From NCBI RefSeq assembly GCF_910596095.1, contig NC_056533.1:35500662-35564661 (forward strand): a DNA stretch of 64,000 bases, written 5' to 3'. Source of the stretch: Thunnus maccoyii. Lineage: Eukaryota > Chordata > Actinopteri > Scombriformes > Scombridae. The position numbers were made by a program, and so were the translations under genes. The notes beneath the pieces were generated by a model that saw nothing but the letters and a program-made list of their open reading frames with translations, had not been told where the DNA came from and did no database searches. The stretch's first letter is position 1, and every line of letters begins with the position of its first letter. This document shows, one piece after another, positions 1 through 15,985 of this stretch.

Positions 1-2250
1 CCCAGGCCACAGTAATAAGCACGTCTGTTTAATTTCACACTGCCGGGAGAAAGATGATGATGTTCAAATTGTGATGAACCTTGACTTTATGAAATCACCC
101 TCTCTGCTGGAGAGGCACCATCTCAAGTGATTCTACTTCACTTTGACTTAACATTTGCATTTTTTTTTATGTATGAGATGTGAAGTTTTGATGTAAACAA
201 CAAGCTGAGGCAATTTCACAACTTTAATATGAAACAAGCTTCTAAAGTTATCAATTTTAATGATTTCGACTACATTTTTAAAGGGCCAGTTTACCTATAA
301 TTTTTGCCACCACCTCAAAACAATCAATAATTTCATGTTAACAATTGATCAAAGCTATCAAAGCTATTTGGAATATGAATGGAGTTGCTTATATTTACAA
401 ATTTAACCAAGAATTATCTCTCAACTCTGCAGCTCCTCTCAGCTTTACGGAGCGTTTTAGCATCTTTCAGCCTTATGTTTTAATTTTACAGCAATTTACT
501 GTTTCAGTTCAGTCTCACAGCCACAAAAGGCTGCTGTTGTCAGTGAAGAAGCTCCCTGCCCAGCACCAAACGTCAGACAAAGTCAGCGTCTGACTGGTTA
601 ACATGTGTGTGTGTGTGTGTGTGTGTGGAGCATTTAGCAGCTGTGGGAATCACTTAGCTGCTTCATGATCCAACACGTGGACATGCACGCTTGAAAGTCT
701 CATTAAAAATAAATATCACAGACAGATAGTGGAAAGTGATATTATACTCTACTTGTCTGTAAATAATTCTTTAAAAGCACAGCATTCATTCAGACTGATG
801 CACTATAGTTAAAGCACATTTAAAATGGTCCAATCAGATTACATCCAGATAAATCTGAAGATATGACCGTACAGTACAGCACAGTACAGTCAGAGAGGTG
901 AAAAGCTGAGTTTTAGAAATCTCTGACCTCACAGTGATCTCTTTGGCACCGGTGGGGGGGGGAACGTCCTCGCACCTTCTCTGAAAACTAATAACGTGGA
1001 GAGAGTCTCCAGCTTCACACTCGCACCAGGCGGCTCCTTCACCACGGTCTCACTAATGGATAATTTCCTGTCCTTTACGGCTGCAGTGACTTCTAAGAAA
1101 GTGACAAAACTTTAGACAATGAAATGCTAATTTTCTTCTTTTTTTTTCACAGTATGAAATTATACTGCGAGTGTGCCTCATTTCAGATAATAATGTATTT
1201 TGTCACAGTCTAACCCATGGTGGTTTTTTCTATTTCAGCCTCAGTAAGTGAGCAGCGGCACAGAGGTCGGACCTGTGATTGCTTCAGTGTTACTGTGAGA
1301 CAGACAGACCCCACCCGGTTCAGTATAATCGGTCTGTGAAGGTGATTCGAGCATAACTCATCTGACATACTCAAGAAGCACTTGTGTGATGCATGCATAT
1401 ATCTAAAAAAAAAAAAAAAATACAATGAATTAAAAGATGATTGCTGAACAGCTTCACAGGCCCCCGTCGACGCCTGTTACTGTGTATTTTTATCGATACG
1501 TGAATTATCTTGTACAGTATTTGACAAATTGTTGGATGTGTCTGGTCTGTGCTTCTTTGTTTCTGATAACTCTGAAGAAAGATTGTGTTGTAGATGTCGA
1601 GCGGACATGGATCAAAATGTCATTAGAAGTACTTCCCGGTTATTGATTTGTCTCGATCAAACAGAAGCAGATTGTACTTTTCTATGATTTTGAGCTCCAG
1701 AAGCACAAACCAGAGTAAAAACGATTCTGGAATAATAAGTAAAATAATATCAAAAAAACATTTTGACCCATGTCTTGTTTCAGTAGTCTGGCTCATGTCG
1801 AAATGTTTTGAATATTTCTTACATGTAAAATGAATGCTTCAATGACAAATGTTTGACAAAATTAAAAAAGAAAGAAGAAATGTACATCCTGTCTGGACTG
1901 TTATTGTGTCCATGAATTATGCAGCTGCACGTCCTCAGTGTTGATATGAATTTCTGACCTGCAGCGCCATCTTCTGGGCGACTCCGGTATGATTTATACA
2001 GCAGCAAAGTAGACTTAATAGAGTACCAATATGTCATAATAATTACTGTCTACTTCAACTCACTTGCCAACACACAGACTTGCAAGATATATTTTTTAAA
2101 TTAATCTAAAGACCCTGCAAACATCTCGATCAGCTTCTTATTGTGATAACATTTATTTATTTATTGCCAAAGTTGAACAGTTTTTGTTATTTCACATGAG
2201 AGATTAGTCACCTTTGTCTCTATTTTTCTCACTGGTGTGAAGTGTATAAT
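1..2250. other. Gene-free spacer, no exon recognised
   Basis: No reading frame here exceeds about 80 codons and none resembles a known protein. The stretch holds a (TG)n run at 604-627, a G run near 951-961 and an A run near 1406-1421. A candidate CTCF-like motif (GCGCCATCTTCTGG, 1963-1976) is visible but weak. I see nothing else that can be supported. Confidence 0.6.
604..627. repeat. (TG)n microsatellite
   Basis: About twelve uninterrupted TG units in otherwise unremarkable spacer. Confidence 0.95.
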
Positions 2251-2345
2251 AAAAATAATAATAGTAATATTAATAATAATAATAATAAACTTTATTTATA
2301 GAGCACGTTCATGACATAGAATGAAGCTCAAAGTGCTTTACAAAA
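2251..2345 (+). repeat. Fish SINE/LINE-tail-like repeat
   Basis: An (ATA)n run leads into a stretch reading AACTTTATTTATAGAGCAC, then a piece ending AAAGTGCTTTACA. This layout is that of short tail-type interspersed repeats common in teleosts. It looks like a reverse-oriented 3' tail. The family cannot be fixed by eye. Confidence 0.55.
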
Positions 2346-2569
2346 GAAATATTAAAAGGAAAAAAAATAGACAAATATAATGTGATGTGATGTCACAACT
2401 TTCTTTCAGGATTTAGCAATATTTGAGTATTAGTTGGTTAGTTATGGGGCTGTTTGCCTATGTTGCCAGGCAACTGCCAATCAAATGTAATCAAACACCC
2501 ATTACTAGGTCCTGATGAAGCAGATTAGCTGAGTTTATGAGTCTTAAAAGACACATTCATAATTTAAAA

Positions 2570-2975
2570 CCCTCAACATGAAGCTGCCACCGATCCAGTC
2601 CACGGCCGGAGCCGTTCCAGTCCGGAACGAGAAAGGTGAGCCGTTAGTTAGCAAGCTAATGCTAACAGTAGTTTAGCGTAACCTCAACTTTAAATACAAT
2701 TAGTGACACGATAAATGAGTCTGTAATCATGTAGAGAGATTAGCTACTTATGCTAGCTGCTTTATGCTGATATAGTATTTAGTATTTCCATTTTATGCTA
2801 CTGCATACTTCTACTTAATTGCATGTCAGAGGGAAATGTGTTTTTTACTTCACTTCATTAAAGTCTTAAAACAGCCGTTAGGAGCCCGAATGAACATTGA
2901 AACGTTTTTTTTGGTGTATTCCGGTTCATACTGACCATTATAAGATACATTCATAATGTGCTTATAACGTAAGTG
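2570..2975 (+). pseudogene. Partial duplicate of mfap1 exon 1 and intron 1
   Basis: From CCCTCAACATGAAGC onward this segment matches the mfap1 locus at 39219 onward. It covers exon 1 without its first 16 coding bases, the GT splice donor and about 330 bp of intron 1. In the exon part I count one difference, a silent A/G in a proline codon; intron differences are few at first and increase with distance. The first start codon of mfap1 (39203) is not included, but the internal Met9 codon is. No exon 2 acceptor follows. Because intron sequence is included, this is a DNA-level duplication and not a processed retrocopy. The match continues into a foldback repeat that both places share. It should be non-functional as a gene. 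Confidence 0.85.
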
Positions 2976-3210
2976 ATGGGGGACAAAATCCGCAGTCGTC
3001 CTTCTGTGCAAAAATGTATTAAAAAGTTTATCTGAAGCTAATATGAAGCTTCATATCAAGTAGATATCTTTCAACGTTGCAGTCTTTTTAGTGCCAAAGT
3101 TCCTCGGGGAAACACTGTCCGAGGAAACACAAAGAGGGAATTTGATGCTAAAAAAGACTGTAAATGTGGCAGATATCCACTTGATATGACTAACTCAGAC
3201 TTCTAAGCTT
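2855..3210. mobile_element. Foldback MITE, family B, partial copy
   Basis: This is a partial copy of the element seen best at 18098-18649. It shares the GTTCATACTGACCATTA block, the inner palindrome around AGATATCTTTCAACGTT, and the return arm ending near TATCCACTTGATATGAC. It is continuous with the mfap1 exon 1 duplicate. The function of the family is unknown; it encodes nothing visible. Confidence 0.7.
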
Positions 3211-3217
3211 CATATGG

Positions 3218-3446
3218 TCGAGGCAGATGGCCGCCCACCCGGAGCCCGGCTCTGCTCGAGGTTCCTTCCTGTTAAAGGGGAGTTTTTCCTTTGCTGCTGT
3301 TGCCAAGTGCTGCTCCTGGGGGGGGGGGGGGGGATGTTGGGTCTCTGTAAATTAGAGAGTGCAGTCTAGACCTGCTCTAGGTGAAAAGTGCAGAGAGATA
3401 ACTTCTGTTGTGATTTGGCGTTAAATAAATAAAATTGACTTGACTT
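3218..3446 (+). repeat. 3' tail of a fish LINE (L2/CR1-like) or derived SINE
   Basis: The segment starts with GGTCGAGGCAGATGGCCGCC, holds the GTTCCTTCCTGTTAAAGG and GAGTTTTTCCTTTGC blocks, and ends in TTGTGATTTGGCG followed by AAATAAAATTGACTTGACTTG-type short repeats. This is a tail widespread in teleost genomes. A 16-base G run at 3318-3333 interrupts it. No reverse transcriptase sequence is attached. Confidence 0.75.
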
Positions 3447-3817
3447 GATGCAGACACCTGATTGTTGTTTTCAGACAGGCTTGAACGCATCCTTTCATTA
3501 TCTGAGTGAAAGTTGTTTGATTCCAACATTGAAATCAGGAAAGCATAAAATGTTTCAAAAGGTATATTTAGACAGCAATTACTTGGACACCGCTTCTCTG
3601 GGTTTTCATGGTTTGGAGGACTTTAGTTCCAAACAAATCTTGTCAGAAAAGAAAATGTTCTTCGGGCACGCAGGCAGAGCGAGGAAGAAGTTATATTAAA
3701 AGCCTTTATTTAGTCGAGCATATTTGTTCAAACTCTGACTGGTTTCCAGCTCACAGGATCGGGGAAACAGTGAAAATGAGTGTTATATCACAGCATACAA
3801 TGATATTTTAGTTTTAT

Positions 3818-3997
3818 AACTGTGTGGCAACAGTCTGCACAAAGCCAGCTCCATAAAAAGTCGGTTTTCCCGGTTTGGTTTGAAAGAACTTGGCTCCGAC
3901 CTCAACTCCATCCATCACCTTCAGGATGAACTGAACACTGACTCTGACATTGGGGCGTAATGTTTGGATGTCCACATACTTTTGGACATATAATGCA
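3818..3997 (+). mobile_element. Tc1/mariner-like transposon relic
   Basis: The stretch GCACAAAGCCAGCTCCATAAA lies near the start and a terminal stretch TCCACATACTTTTGGACATA lies at the end. Both are also found in the copies at 45165 and 50604. The first matches the transposase region encoding CTKPAP, the second the family's inverted terminus. Only the 3' quarter remains and no open frame survives. Bases 4000-4196, up to the ndufs3 stop codon, are probably ndufs3 3' UTR. Confidence 0.65.
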
Positions 3998-4196
3998 CCC
4001 AAATTAGAACCATTCCATCCTGTAGTATTAAGAGCTGCTTCAAAGAAAACCTCCACAAAAATCATTTTAAGCTTGTTTTAATAGTATTGTTATTTACATA
4101 AATATTTCAGTTGGGTTTCTCGAAGGGGTTGGTACTCCCGGAACACAAACAGACAGAACATGATGATGATGTGTGTGTAGACTAAACAGAGGAAGA

Positions 4197-8240
<4,044 letters not shown>

Positions 8241-8337
8241 GTTTGCTCTGTTATGTTAGCCGGTTTTCTTCGGGTAGAAAGGCGCCTGTTGGCGGTCTAT
8301 CGACTCCTGCAGGACCGGAGGAGAAACAACAACCTCT

Positions 8338-8362
8338 TCTTCTTTTCTTCTTTCTTTCTTTT

Positions 8363-8414
<52 letters not shown>

Positions 8415-8447
8415 TTTCCCTCTTCTTCTTCTTCTTCTTCTTCTTCA
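8338..8447. repeat. (CTTT)n/(CTT)n tract in the ndufs3 promoter
   Basis: About 110 bases are almost purely pyrimidine on the plus strand, first tetranucleotide then trinucleotide. The tract starts about 98 bp upstream of the ndufs3 start codon, so on the coding strand it is a long purine run in the promoter or 5' UTR. It joins directly to a family B fragment. Confidence 0.95.
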
Positions 8448-8810
8448 TAATGTGCTTACAATTTAAGTGATGGGGGACAAAATCCACAGTCCTCCATCTG
8501 TGCAAAAATGTATTTAAAAGTTTATTTGAAGCTAATATGAAGCTTCAGTCGTCCAAATGAGTCAAATCAAGTATATATCTTTCAACCCTACAGTCATTTT
8601 AGTGCCAAAGTCCCTCTTTTTGTTACTATACTTCCACATACTGTGGATTTGGCCTCCATCATTTACGTTGAAAGCACATTTGAAGGGGATCTTTTAATAT
8701 CCAGTATGAACAGGAGGAATGATTACAGCGAGGAAGAACTCTTTCACTGTTTATATGGACACCTGACATGTTTTAAGAGTAGCTATATAAAACACTCTAC
8801 TTTGAATCAT
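8448..8810. mobile_element. Foldback MITE, family B, partial copy
   Basis: Shared blocks with the 18098 copy include the AATGTGCTTACAATTTAAG region, AAGTTTATTTGAAGC, AGATATCTTTC-like sequence and AAGGGGATCTTTTAATA. The left terminus is missing, replaced by the (CTT)n tract. Confidence 0.7.
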
Positions 8811-9227
8811 AATAATAATTTCTGGTGTGTTTTTTCCAAAAAAAAAAAAAGTTAAATTACAAAATTAGTTTATTTGCTGTTGATGAAATTTTATTTCTTA
8901 GGGACCCAGCCTGATCTCTTACTAAATTACAAGGTCTTCTTGACAATTATAGCATAACATCTATAAGGTGAACTGTGAAGAGATTGAAATACTCCCTGTT
9001 GTGGATATTTTGAGCGATGGTCAGCAGTGGAGAAAGGCGCACACAAGACTTTTGATGTCTTAATGCTGAAAATGTTTATTGAAAGCACTTGGCCAAGTGG
9101 AGAACCAAAAACAGTACACAGACAGCTGAAGTCTCAAGGAGAAGATATCTTAATCTCTGATTAAGAATTACAGTGTGACCTCAAAGCCAAGCTTGACCCA
9201 ATGTAACACAATTTGTAACCTCTAAAG
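8811..9227. other. Spacer with no supported feature
   Basis: AT-rich, with a short A run near 8839-8852. Part of it may be degraded LINE sequence belonging to the relic that follows, but I cannot support that by a recognisable frame. Confidence 0.4.
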
Positions 9228-10560
9228 ATGGAAAATTCCATAACAGTCCCTCCGTCTAAAACTGATCGCAGAGACCTGTGCCAGCCAGACTCCTTCAAGT
9301 GGGCTCCAGAAGGGTTTACATATCTGGGTATCCATGTGGATAACAACGTGAAAAAGGTATTTAAACTCAACTACCCCATGCTAATTCAAAAAATAGAGAG
9401 TGATCTAAACAGGAGGACAGATCTACCCCTGACCTTATTTGGCAGAGCCGACTATATAAAGATGAACATTTTGCCAAGGATAATGCACTTATTTCCATAG
9501 CTCCCGATCCCCCTTCCCAATAGTATTTTTAAATCTCTTTAAAAAACTGTAAGTGAAGAGAGATTATCATGGGACTACATGATGGATGGCCTCCAACTCC
9601 AACTAATTTCAAAGTGTACTTTTGGGCAGCACAAACGAGATTTCTGTCATCTTTGCTTGAACATGACTCTGCCCCCTCATGGACACAAATTGGATTACAA
9701 GGCCTTAATGAAGAGGTGGGAAGTGACTTTATTTATAAGTAGAATCCAGAAAGTATTACTAGCAAAACCAAAAAACCCACTTACTGTTCACTTTGTTAGA
9801 TCATGGTATGAAGTCCATAACATTCTTGGAGTGAGGAATGATTTGCCACCTTTATTTTTATGGAAAAACAAACTCATACCAATGATCTCTGATAATAAAA
9901 TGTTTAAGCTTTGGTATGATAGTGGGATAAGATACCAGGAGCAGTTATATTGATGGCATCTTCATGTCCTATGAACAGCTAAAAGAGAAATATTAATTAT
10001 TCACCAAACACTTTTTTTGTTATTTGCAACTGAGAGCCTAAAAAGTTTGGGTGATCAGCTGATTCTACCTGACCTGACGAAAGTGGAGGTGCTTCACAGT
10101 AACAAAGGCTTAGGGCATTTTATTAGCAGGATATATTCAACAATGATGGATCACCGCCCAAAACAAAACATACATCGGTCAAGAGAGAGGTGGGAATCTG
10201 ACCTGAGCATGACTATAGATGAGACTAAGGTCTGATCTATGTCAGAACAGCATGTTCGCTACTGTAAATGCCAGATTTAAGCTTGTCAACAACAACTTTC
10301 ATCAGCCTTACATCACCTCCCCTCAGAAATTGCACCAGTACAAACCTACAATCTCAAATATGTGTTTCAGATGCAGCGTTACTGAGGACACGATGTTACA
10401 CTGAACATCGCAATGTGCCAAAGTCACAACATTCTGGTGTGACTTATGTGACTAAAGTTACGGACACACCAGTCCCATTAGACCCAGAACTGCGTCTCCT
10501 AGGAGACGTAATAAACGTGAAACTTAAGTCAGAGTTCCAGATAATTCATTGATAAAGCTC
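9228..10560 (+). mobile_element. LINE-1-clade ORF2 relic (C-terminal part)
   Basis: The first frame (9228-9500) reads YLGIHVDNNVKKVFKLNY and FGRADYIKMNILPRIMHLF, the thumb region after the reverse transcriptase palm in L1/Tx1-type elements. Frames at 9579-9953, 10017-10235 and 10219-10404 continue the C-terminal part, including LRINARFK-like sequence and a cysteine-bearing MCFRCSVTEDTMLH segment that matches the late zinc-knuckle-like region. The pieces lie in different frames with several breaks. The 5' part with endonuclease and palm is absent. This is a dead 5'-truncated copy. Confidence 0.8.
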
Positions 10561-12060
10561 TCACTGTTTTCAGAACATGTATTACACTAACTTGGAAGTC
10601 AGATTCCTGTATATCCTTAGAGAAAATGACATGTCCTGAAAAACAGATATGATGTTTTCTTAAAGATCTGGCAGCCTTTTATTGAATACATGGACACATC
10701 TGTCAACTGCAGATTCAATGTAACCTTTGAACTGGTCCCAGTGTTGGCCAGTACTAATGTCCAGGTACAATGGTTGAGGTGTCTCAGTGATAAGTATGTC
10801 ATGGTATTCTGTTACCTGTGTATTGTATTATTGAGTAATTGAGTTTTTAATGGGAATAAGTTGTACTGTTTTTTGCCCCCCCCCTCTCAAAAAAAACCCA
10901 TCTCCTCCTTCTTCCTCATTAAAAAAAACAGAATCTATAAATATGCAAATATATTTAATTTCAATAAAGGTTGACACTTTGAAGATGAACAAAATGATCA
11001 CTTTAATAATAATAATAATACAAATTATCCCCGGTGCAAAAATGAATAAAAATGATAAATGAACATTATGATTTTATCTCATGAATGTGACTTTCCATCA
11101 CTCTGCAAAGCAGCTACAGCCGTCAGATCAATACAGTAGAGTACAAACGTCAACATTGCAATCTGAAATATGGAGGAACAGTATCAAGTTTCCTCTCAAT
11201 GGCTAAAGCTAACAACAGTTTTGAAATATGAGTACTTCACTGTGGCTGAAAAGCTTGTTTTACATCAAATATCTTGTGAGACAGAACAGCGTTTAGTCAG
11301 AGAGTAACTTGTGTTTTCATGCAATCACATCACATTACTAACTGTATGCACACATATACATACATACATGTATTTGACAGTAACATCACAGCATTTGCAA
11401 ACACTATCAGCCTGCATTCATCAACAATTAACTGTCAATATGTTTTCATGCTGTGAGGCACAATAGGAAAGTTTTCCACTGAGCACAGTAAACGCTTCGA
11501 TGCTGAATTTTGCTGTAAAACGTCCTCATCGTATTGTGACACTGCAATCCAAAGGCAAGTCAAATGCTTGGAGTGTTTTTTATGATTAAACCACAAGAAA
11601 ACATGACTGCAACGTTGGAATATGGAAGTAATTTTTGCTGAAAAAAGGAGGGATTGTTTATATATTTTAAAAGTTACATTTCTTTTAATATAATTCTGAG
11701 CTTCAATAATTCCAGATATTTTTTTTTTGTTTTAGCCACAATCAGGAAATTAAAGGAAAAAATGATGAGGGTGACAAAACCTTCATGATAATGTAAAAAT
11801 ATACATTTCTGCTTACTGATCCGTTGTGAATTAACAACTAAAAACCTTCCATTTCCCAGTAAAACTCAAGAGAATCTGATTTAAAAAGAACAATTATTTC
11901 AGCATTTACTCTTCGGTGGGTGTACAGTATGATATGGAGGATTTTTCTGAAAAGAAAACAGCTTTGTTTCACGTCAGCGTGACTTCAAATAAAGCTCTGA
12001 GTCCAGTCTTCCCGCTGCTGCAGGAACAGGATGAGGTCCGACCCGCCGCTCCGCGCTCTC
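10561..12060. other. Spacer, probably including the ptpmt1 3' UTR
   Basis: No coding exon is recognised. Stretches near 10870-10930 are C/T- and A-rich and may be the tail of the LINE relic. The side next to 12061 is likely ptpmt1 3' UTR, but I could not place a convincing poly(A) signal. Confidence 0.4.
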
Positions 12061-15000
12061 TTAGCCGGACTGTCCGCACACCTGCTGGTGATACTTCCTC
12101 AGCATCTCCAGCTGAGCCGAGCGAACCAGGATGTGCGGCCGGACAGACGCCAGCTTCTCACAGGCTTCCTCTGGAGTCCAACTGTGTAACTGTCAGCAGA
12201 GAAACACGACGTCAACATCGACATACCTGCTGCTCACTGACTGACTGACTGACTGAACAGACGGTAAGTTTAACAGGTTTTGTAGATTGTTGTGTTGCAG
12301 AAGTCAGAATCGAGACTTTCAGTGTAAATTTAAGTGTGTTTACATCGATACTGGGTGATCAGTGTTTGACTTTTAGCCCTTTTTATAGATATATTATATA
12401 TTATAGATTATAAAGTTCCCACCAGTTTTTAACAGTACAGCAGGACAAAGACACAACAACAAATCCGACACCATTCACCTAAATCTGGACGTGAACACCC
12501 TGAGATTAAAGTCAACAGTCAGCACCATAGCTGTTGTTTCTAATCACTAATTGATTAATTTATAACTTGCTAATCACTTAAATGTCTCACACAACAAACC
12601 CACAAAGTACAGAACTCAGTATTGTAGTATCAAACGAGGATTGGCAAAATATGTGAAGAATCAGCAAACCAATAATTTGCTGACTTTTCCTGGAGGAATT
12701 TAATCAGCTTCTTTATCAGGACTAAGATAAAGAATAAATACTTGAACAAGGGATGTTGCATTGCATTACACTGATAAGGTTTCTGTTTTCTGTCACTTAA
12801 AATGACGTGTAGGTTTGAGTGCAAACAGCAGAGTAATGATATGACAGCGTTTATGTACTGACCCGTATGAGGTACGCAGCGACCAGCGTGGCGCTGCGGG
12901 AGCGTCCGGCCTTACAGTGGACGTAAACGCTGGTCCCTCGCTCTCTGTGCTGCAGGGCGAACTCGACGCCTCGGTGCAGGTTCTCCAGGCTGGGGACGCC
13001 GGTGAGGTCGATGGTGCTCAGCCTCAGCTGCTCCACGCCGACGGCCCGCCACTCCTGCAGCCAAACGCATCCGATTAACCGTTTAGCATGGACACACCTT
13101 CAGCTCTTCTTACTTTAAGAAGAAGCCGGTGGTTTGCAGATCTATTATTGTGTGTCTTTTATATTTTGTCTTGATGCCTTTTATGTTTTAATCACTTATT
13201 GTTGTTGAAATGTTCTATATAAATTAACTTGTCTCGCTGTCATATGACAGAAAAGCAGCACAGTTAAGAAGCAGGAAGCAGGAAATGTTTGGAATTTTTG
13301 CTTGAAAATGACTTAATCAATTAAGCAGCTACTGAAACGGCTGCCTGTCAATCAACTAATCGATTAATCAGCTAATCATTTCAGTTTTAAACTAATTAAC
13401 AGCATTTTAACTGATTTACATCATCGGGACAGAAAATAAAAACAAACTCTTGAGGAGATTTAAGCTCATAAAATGTGGAAACTGTGAAAATTTCAAAACT
13501 GGTTGATTTCTTGTCTTTCAATTCATCAATACATTTTTAATTTAACTTCCAGTTTGCCATATAAAAAAATAAATGAACCTTTTGCTGCAGTGTTGCTGGG
13601 TCACTTTATTATTTTCTGTTTACACAAACTAAATATCTTAAACTTAGAGAAGAAGTCGTGGCGTTTACTCACCTCGGCTGAGTTGCAGAAATATTTGGTC
13701 TCATACTTCTCGTTCATGGTGACGACCCCTCGGACGTTTTCTGTTTCTACCAGCTGTAACGCACAAAAAAAAACAACAACAACCGTGTTCAGACGGTCAC
13801 ATGACCCTTGAGAAACGAGAATCAAATGGTTATTTGTTAAATGTTGCTATTTAAACACAACCTGCAGCACAATATAGAGACTTTTTTCATTTTGGATTTT
13901 TCAATACCAAACCCGAAATATTAAGAATTCACAACATTTCCCAACTTTAAGTTTTTACTATTTTACAACAAGCAACTTATATTATAAACTAGAAGCAGAA
14001 TATCATGCAGCCTGAGCAGCTGCGGTACCAACACCTACATTTCTTTAAAATTTATTGCCTTAATTTACAGATATGTATGTTAAATACTCAGAGAATTATG
14101 GCTGCAACTAATTATTATCTTTCATCATCAATTAATCTGTCCATTTTTTTTTATCTCATCACTTTTACTTAACCACTATCTCAAAATTATGACTTAATAT
14201 GTCATAATGTTGATTTAGCATCACTATTACTTATTTATTTATTACTAGTGTAATAGTAAGTATTTATTACTTTAAACCCATTTTTTCTTCCATAATAATT
14301 GTTTCCCTGATAGTTTTGTTTCTGACGGCAAATCTAATCAAAATGGGATTAACTTGATAGCAAATACAAAGAGAGCAGCAATAAATTAAAGTTAAAGCCA
14401 ACATTGTCTTCATCAACCCTCAGTGCATGTTAGTGTAACAGCTGATCAGTGATAGAAGTAAAAGTACCAATACAACAATGTAAAAATACTCCATTACAAG
14501 TAAAAGTCCTGCATGAAAAATCCTACTACAGTAAAAGTACATAAGTATTATGAGCTTGGTGTAGTTAAAGTATTGCAGTAAAAGTAGTGGTTTGGTCCCT
14601 CTGACTGATATATTATTATATATGACATCATTAGATTATTAATAGTGAAGCATCAGTGTTAGAGCAGCATGTTACTGTTGTAGCTGCTGGAGGTGGAGCT
14701 AGTTTACACTACTTTATATACAGTTTTCCAGTTAAGTCCAGTGGGTCCCAACCTAGGGGTCGGGCCCCTCTAAAGGGTCAGCAGATAAATCTGAGGGGTT
14801 GTGAGATGATTAATGGGAGAGGAAAGAAGAAAAAACAAAGTTCTGATACACAAATCTGTTTTCAGTTTTTGGACTTTTTCTCTAATCTTTGATTTTTGCT
14901 GAAATATTGGATCATTTGAACATTTATTGAAATGAAAGCATGTGAGAAGTTTAGAGGGAAAAATCACTATTTGGTGGAGCTGTTAACAACTCATAGACAT

Positions 15001-15512
15001 GTGAAATGTGACCCCGACTACACACTGCTTTTTGCTTTTTGTATTTTAAAAGCTTGTTATATTATCCATTGTGTCAAATCTTCATCTGAAAAGTAACTAG
15101 AACTGTCAAATAAATGTAGTGGAGTAGAAAGTACAATATTTCCTTCTGAAATGTAGTGGAGTTGAAGTATAAAGTAGCATCACATGGAAATACTCAAGTA
15201 AAGTACAAGTACCTTAAAATTGTACAACAGTGCAGTAACGTTACTTTAGTAAATGTACTTAGTTACTTTCCACCACTCTAACGGGTTTAAAGTTTGTAAC
15301 CAACTAGCAAGTGTTAGCTGTAGGCTTAGATATGAGACAGAGAGGCTGGTGTTTGGAGGTCTGACCTGTTTTGTCATGGATCTGAACGGCAGCGCTCCGA
15401 GGATCACGGTCCGGTCCACTCGGTCGAACCACCGCCTCGACGACACCTTCTCCATGACAACATTGTAGGCTAAAGTCGGGTAGAAGAGCAGCCTTGCTAA
15501 CGCTCCCGACAT
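12061..15512 (-). CDS. ptpmt1: Mitochondrial phosphatidylglycerophosphatase / protein-tyrosine phosphatase 1
   Basis: PTPMT1 dephosphorylates phosphatidylglycerophosphate in the cardiolipin pathway, at the inner mitochondrial membrane. Four coding exons in transcript order: 15512-15366, 13753-13673, 13054-12863, 12189-12061. Phases close to 182 residues (human 201). The P-loop HCKAGRSRS gives catalytic Cys123 and Arg129 of the HCX5R motif. Flanking family blocks are [40 protein letters not shown] and [20 protein letters not shown]. The N-terminus [13 protein letters not shown] matches the short hydrophobic leader of orthologues. A further in-frame ATG lies ten codons upstream, but homology favours MSGALAR. 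Intron 1 carries a family C element. The C-terminus ends sooner than in human. Confidence 0.96.
14098..14142. mobile_element. Fragment of palindromic repeat, family A
   Basis: GGCTGCAACTAATTATTATC matches one terminus of family A. It is a short fragment in ptpmt1 intron 1. Confidence 0.5.
14447..15278. mobile_element. Composite hAT-like element, family C (ptpmt1 intron 1)
   Basis: This copy is nearly collinear with 6966-7808, including the nested element from about 14737, whose right end has been deleted. The left terminus is CAGTG at 14447 and the right terminus reads CTTTCCACCACT. Both copies even share a matching antisense open frame of about 60 codons (14770-14967 and 7220-7459). This reflects repeat identity and is not evidence of a gene. 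Confidence 0.8.
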
Positions 15513-15985
15513 GGCTGAGTTCTTGAACCAAAACATATACAAAACTCAGCTTTCAAACTCGCTCAGCGTCTCATTACCACACACAGTTGTTGTCGTGCTC
15601 AGTGTCAGAAGCACAGATGTCACGGCAGTCCGATCTGAAGCTCATGTTAACCGGTTAGCATGTGTCCCTCCCCCAGCAGGGATAGTTTTTCCTAGGGTGG
15701 CGAAGTCAAGTTGCGCGAAGTCCCGCCCCTTCTCTACCTCTGATTGGCTCTGACCCCCAACATGCTTAAATCTGACCAATCTAACCAACGGAGGAAACGA
15801 GTACTAGCCAATCAGAGGGAGTGTGGCAGAGGAGGACGGGTCATTCCGTCGCCATCCTAAGAAAAAAAAAATTGCCCTCCGCCAGCCTGTTCCTCTAGCT
15901 ATAAACTTCCGGCGTGAACCCATGCTTCCAATAAATTCCGCGACCTTCATGAAATCTTAAATCCATCTTAAAACAATATAAAGTT
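15513..15985 (-). promoter_or_regulatory. ptpmt1 upstream region with inverted CCAAT boxes and GC box
   Basis: Upstream of the ptpmt1 ATG lies a GC-richer stretch. It has a GC box (CCCGCCCC near 15722-15729) and two CCAAT boxes in opposite orientation. These sit in a perfect 13-bp inverted repeat, CCTCTGATTGGCT at 15737-15749 and AGCCAATCAGAGG at 15806-15818. NF-Y and Sp1 sites of this kind are usual in TATA-less housekeeping promoters. Promoter assignment is inferred. Confidence 0.5.

Noticed and set aside
2579-2634. A second functional mfap1 start
   Set aside because: Only exon 1 and part of intron 1 are present; no exon 2 follows on this side and the true first ATG is missing.
3445-3811. 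Two overlapping short plus-strand frames as genes
   Set aside because: No homology, no promoter or splice signal, and they lie between two repeats.
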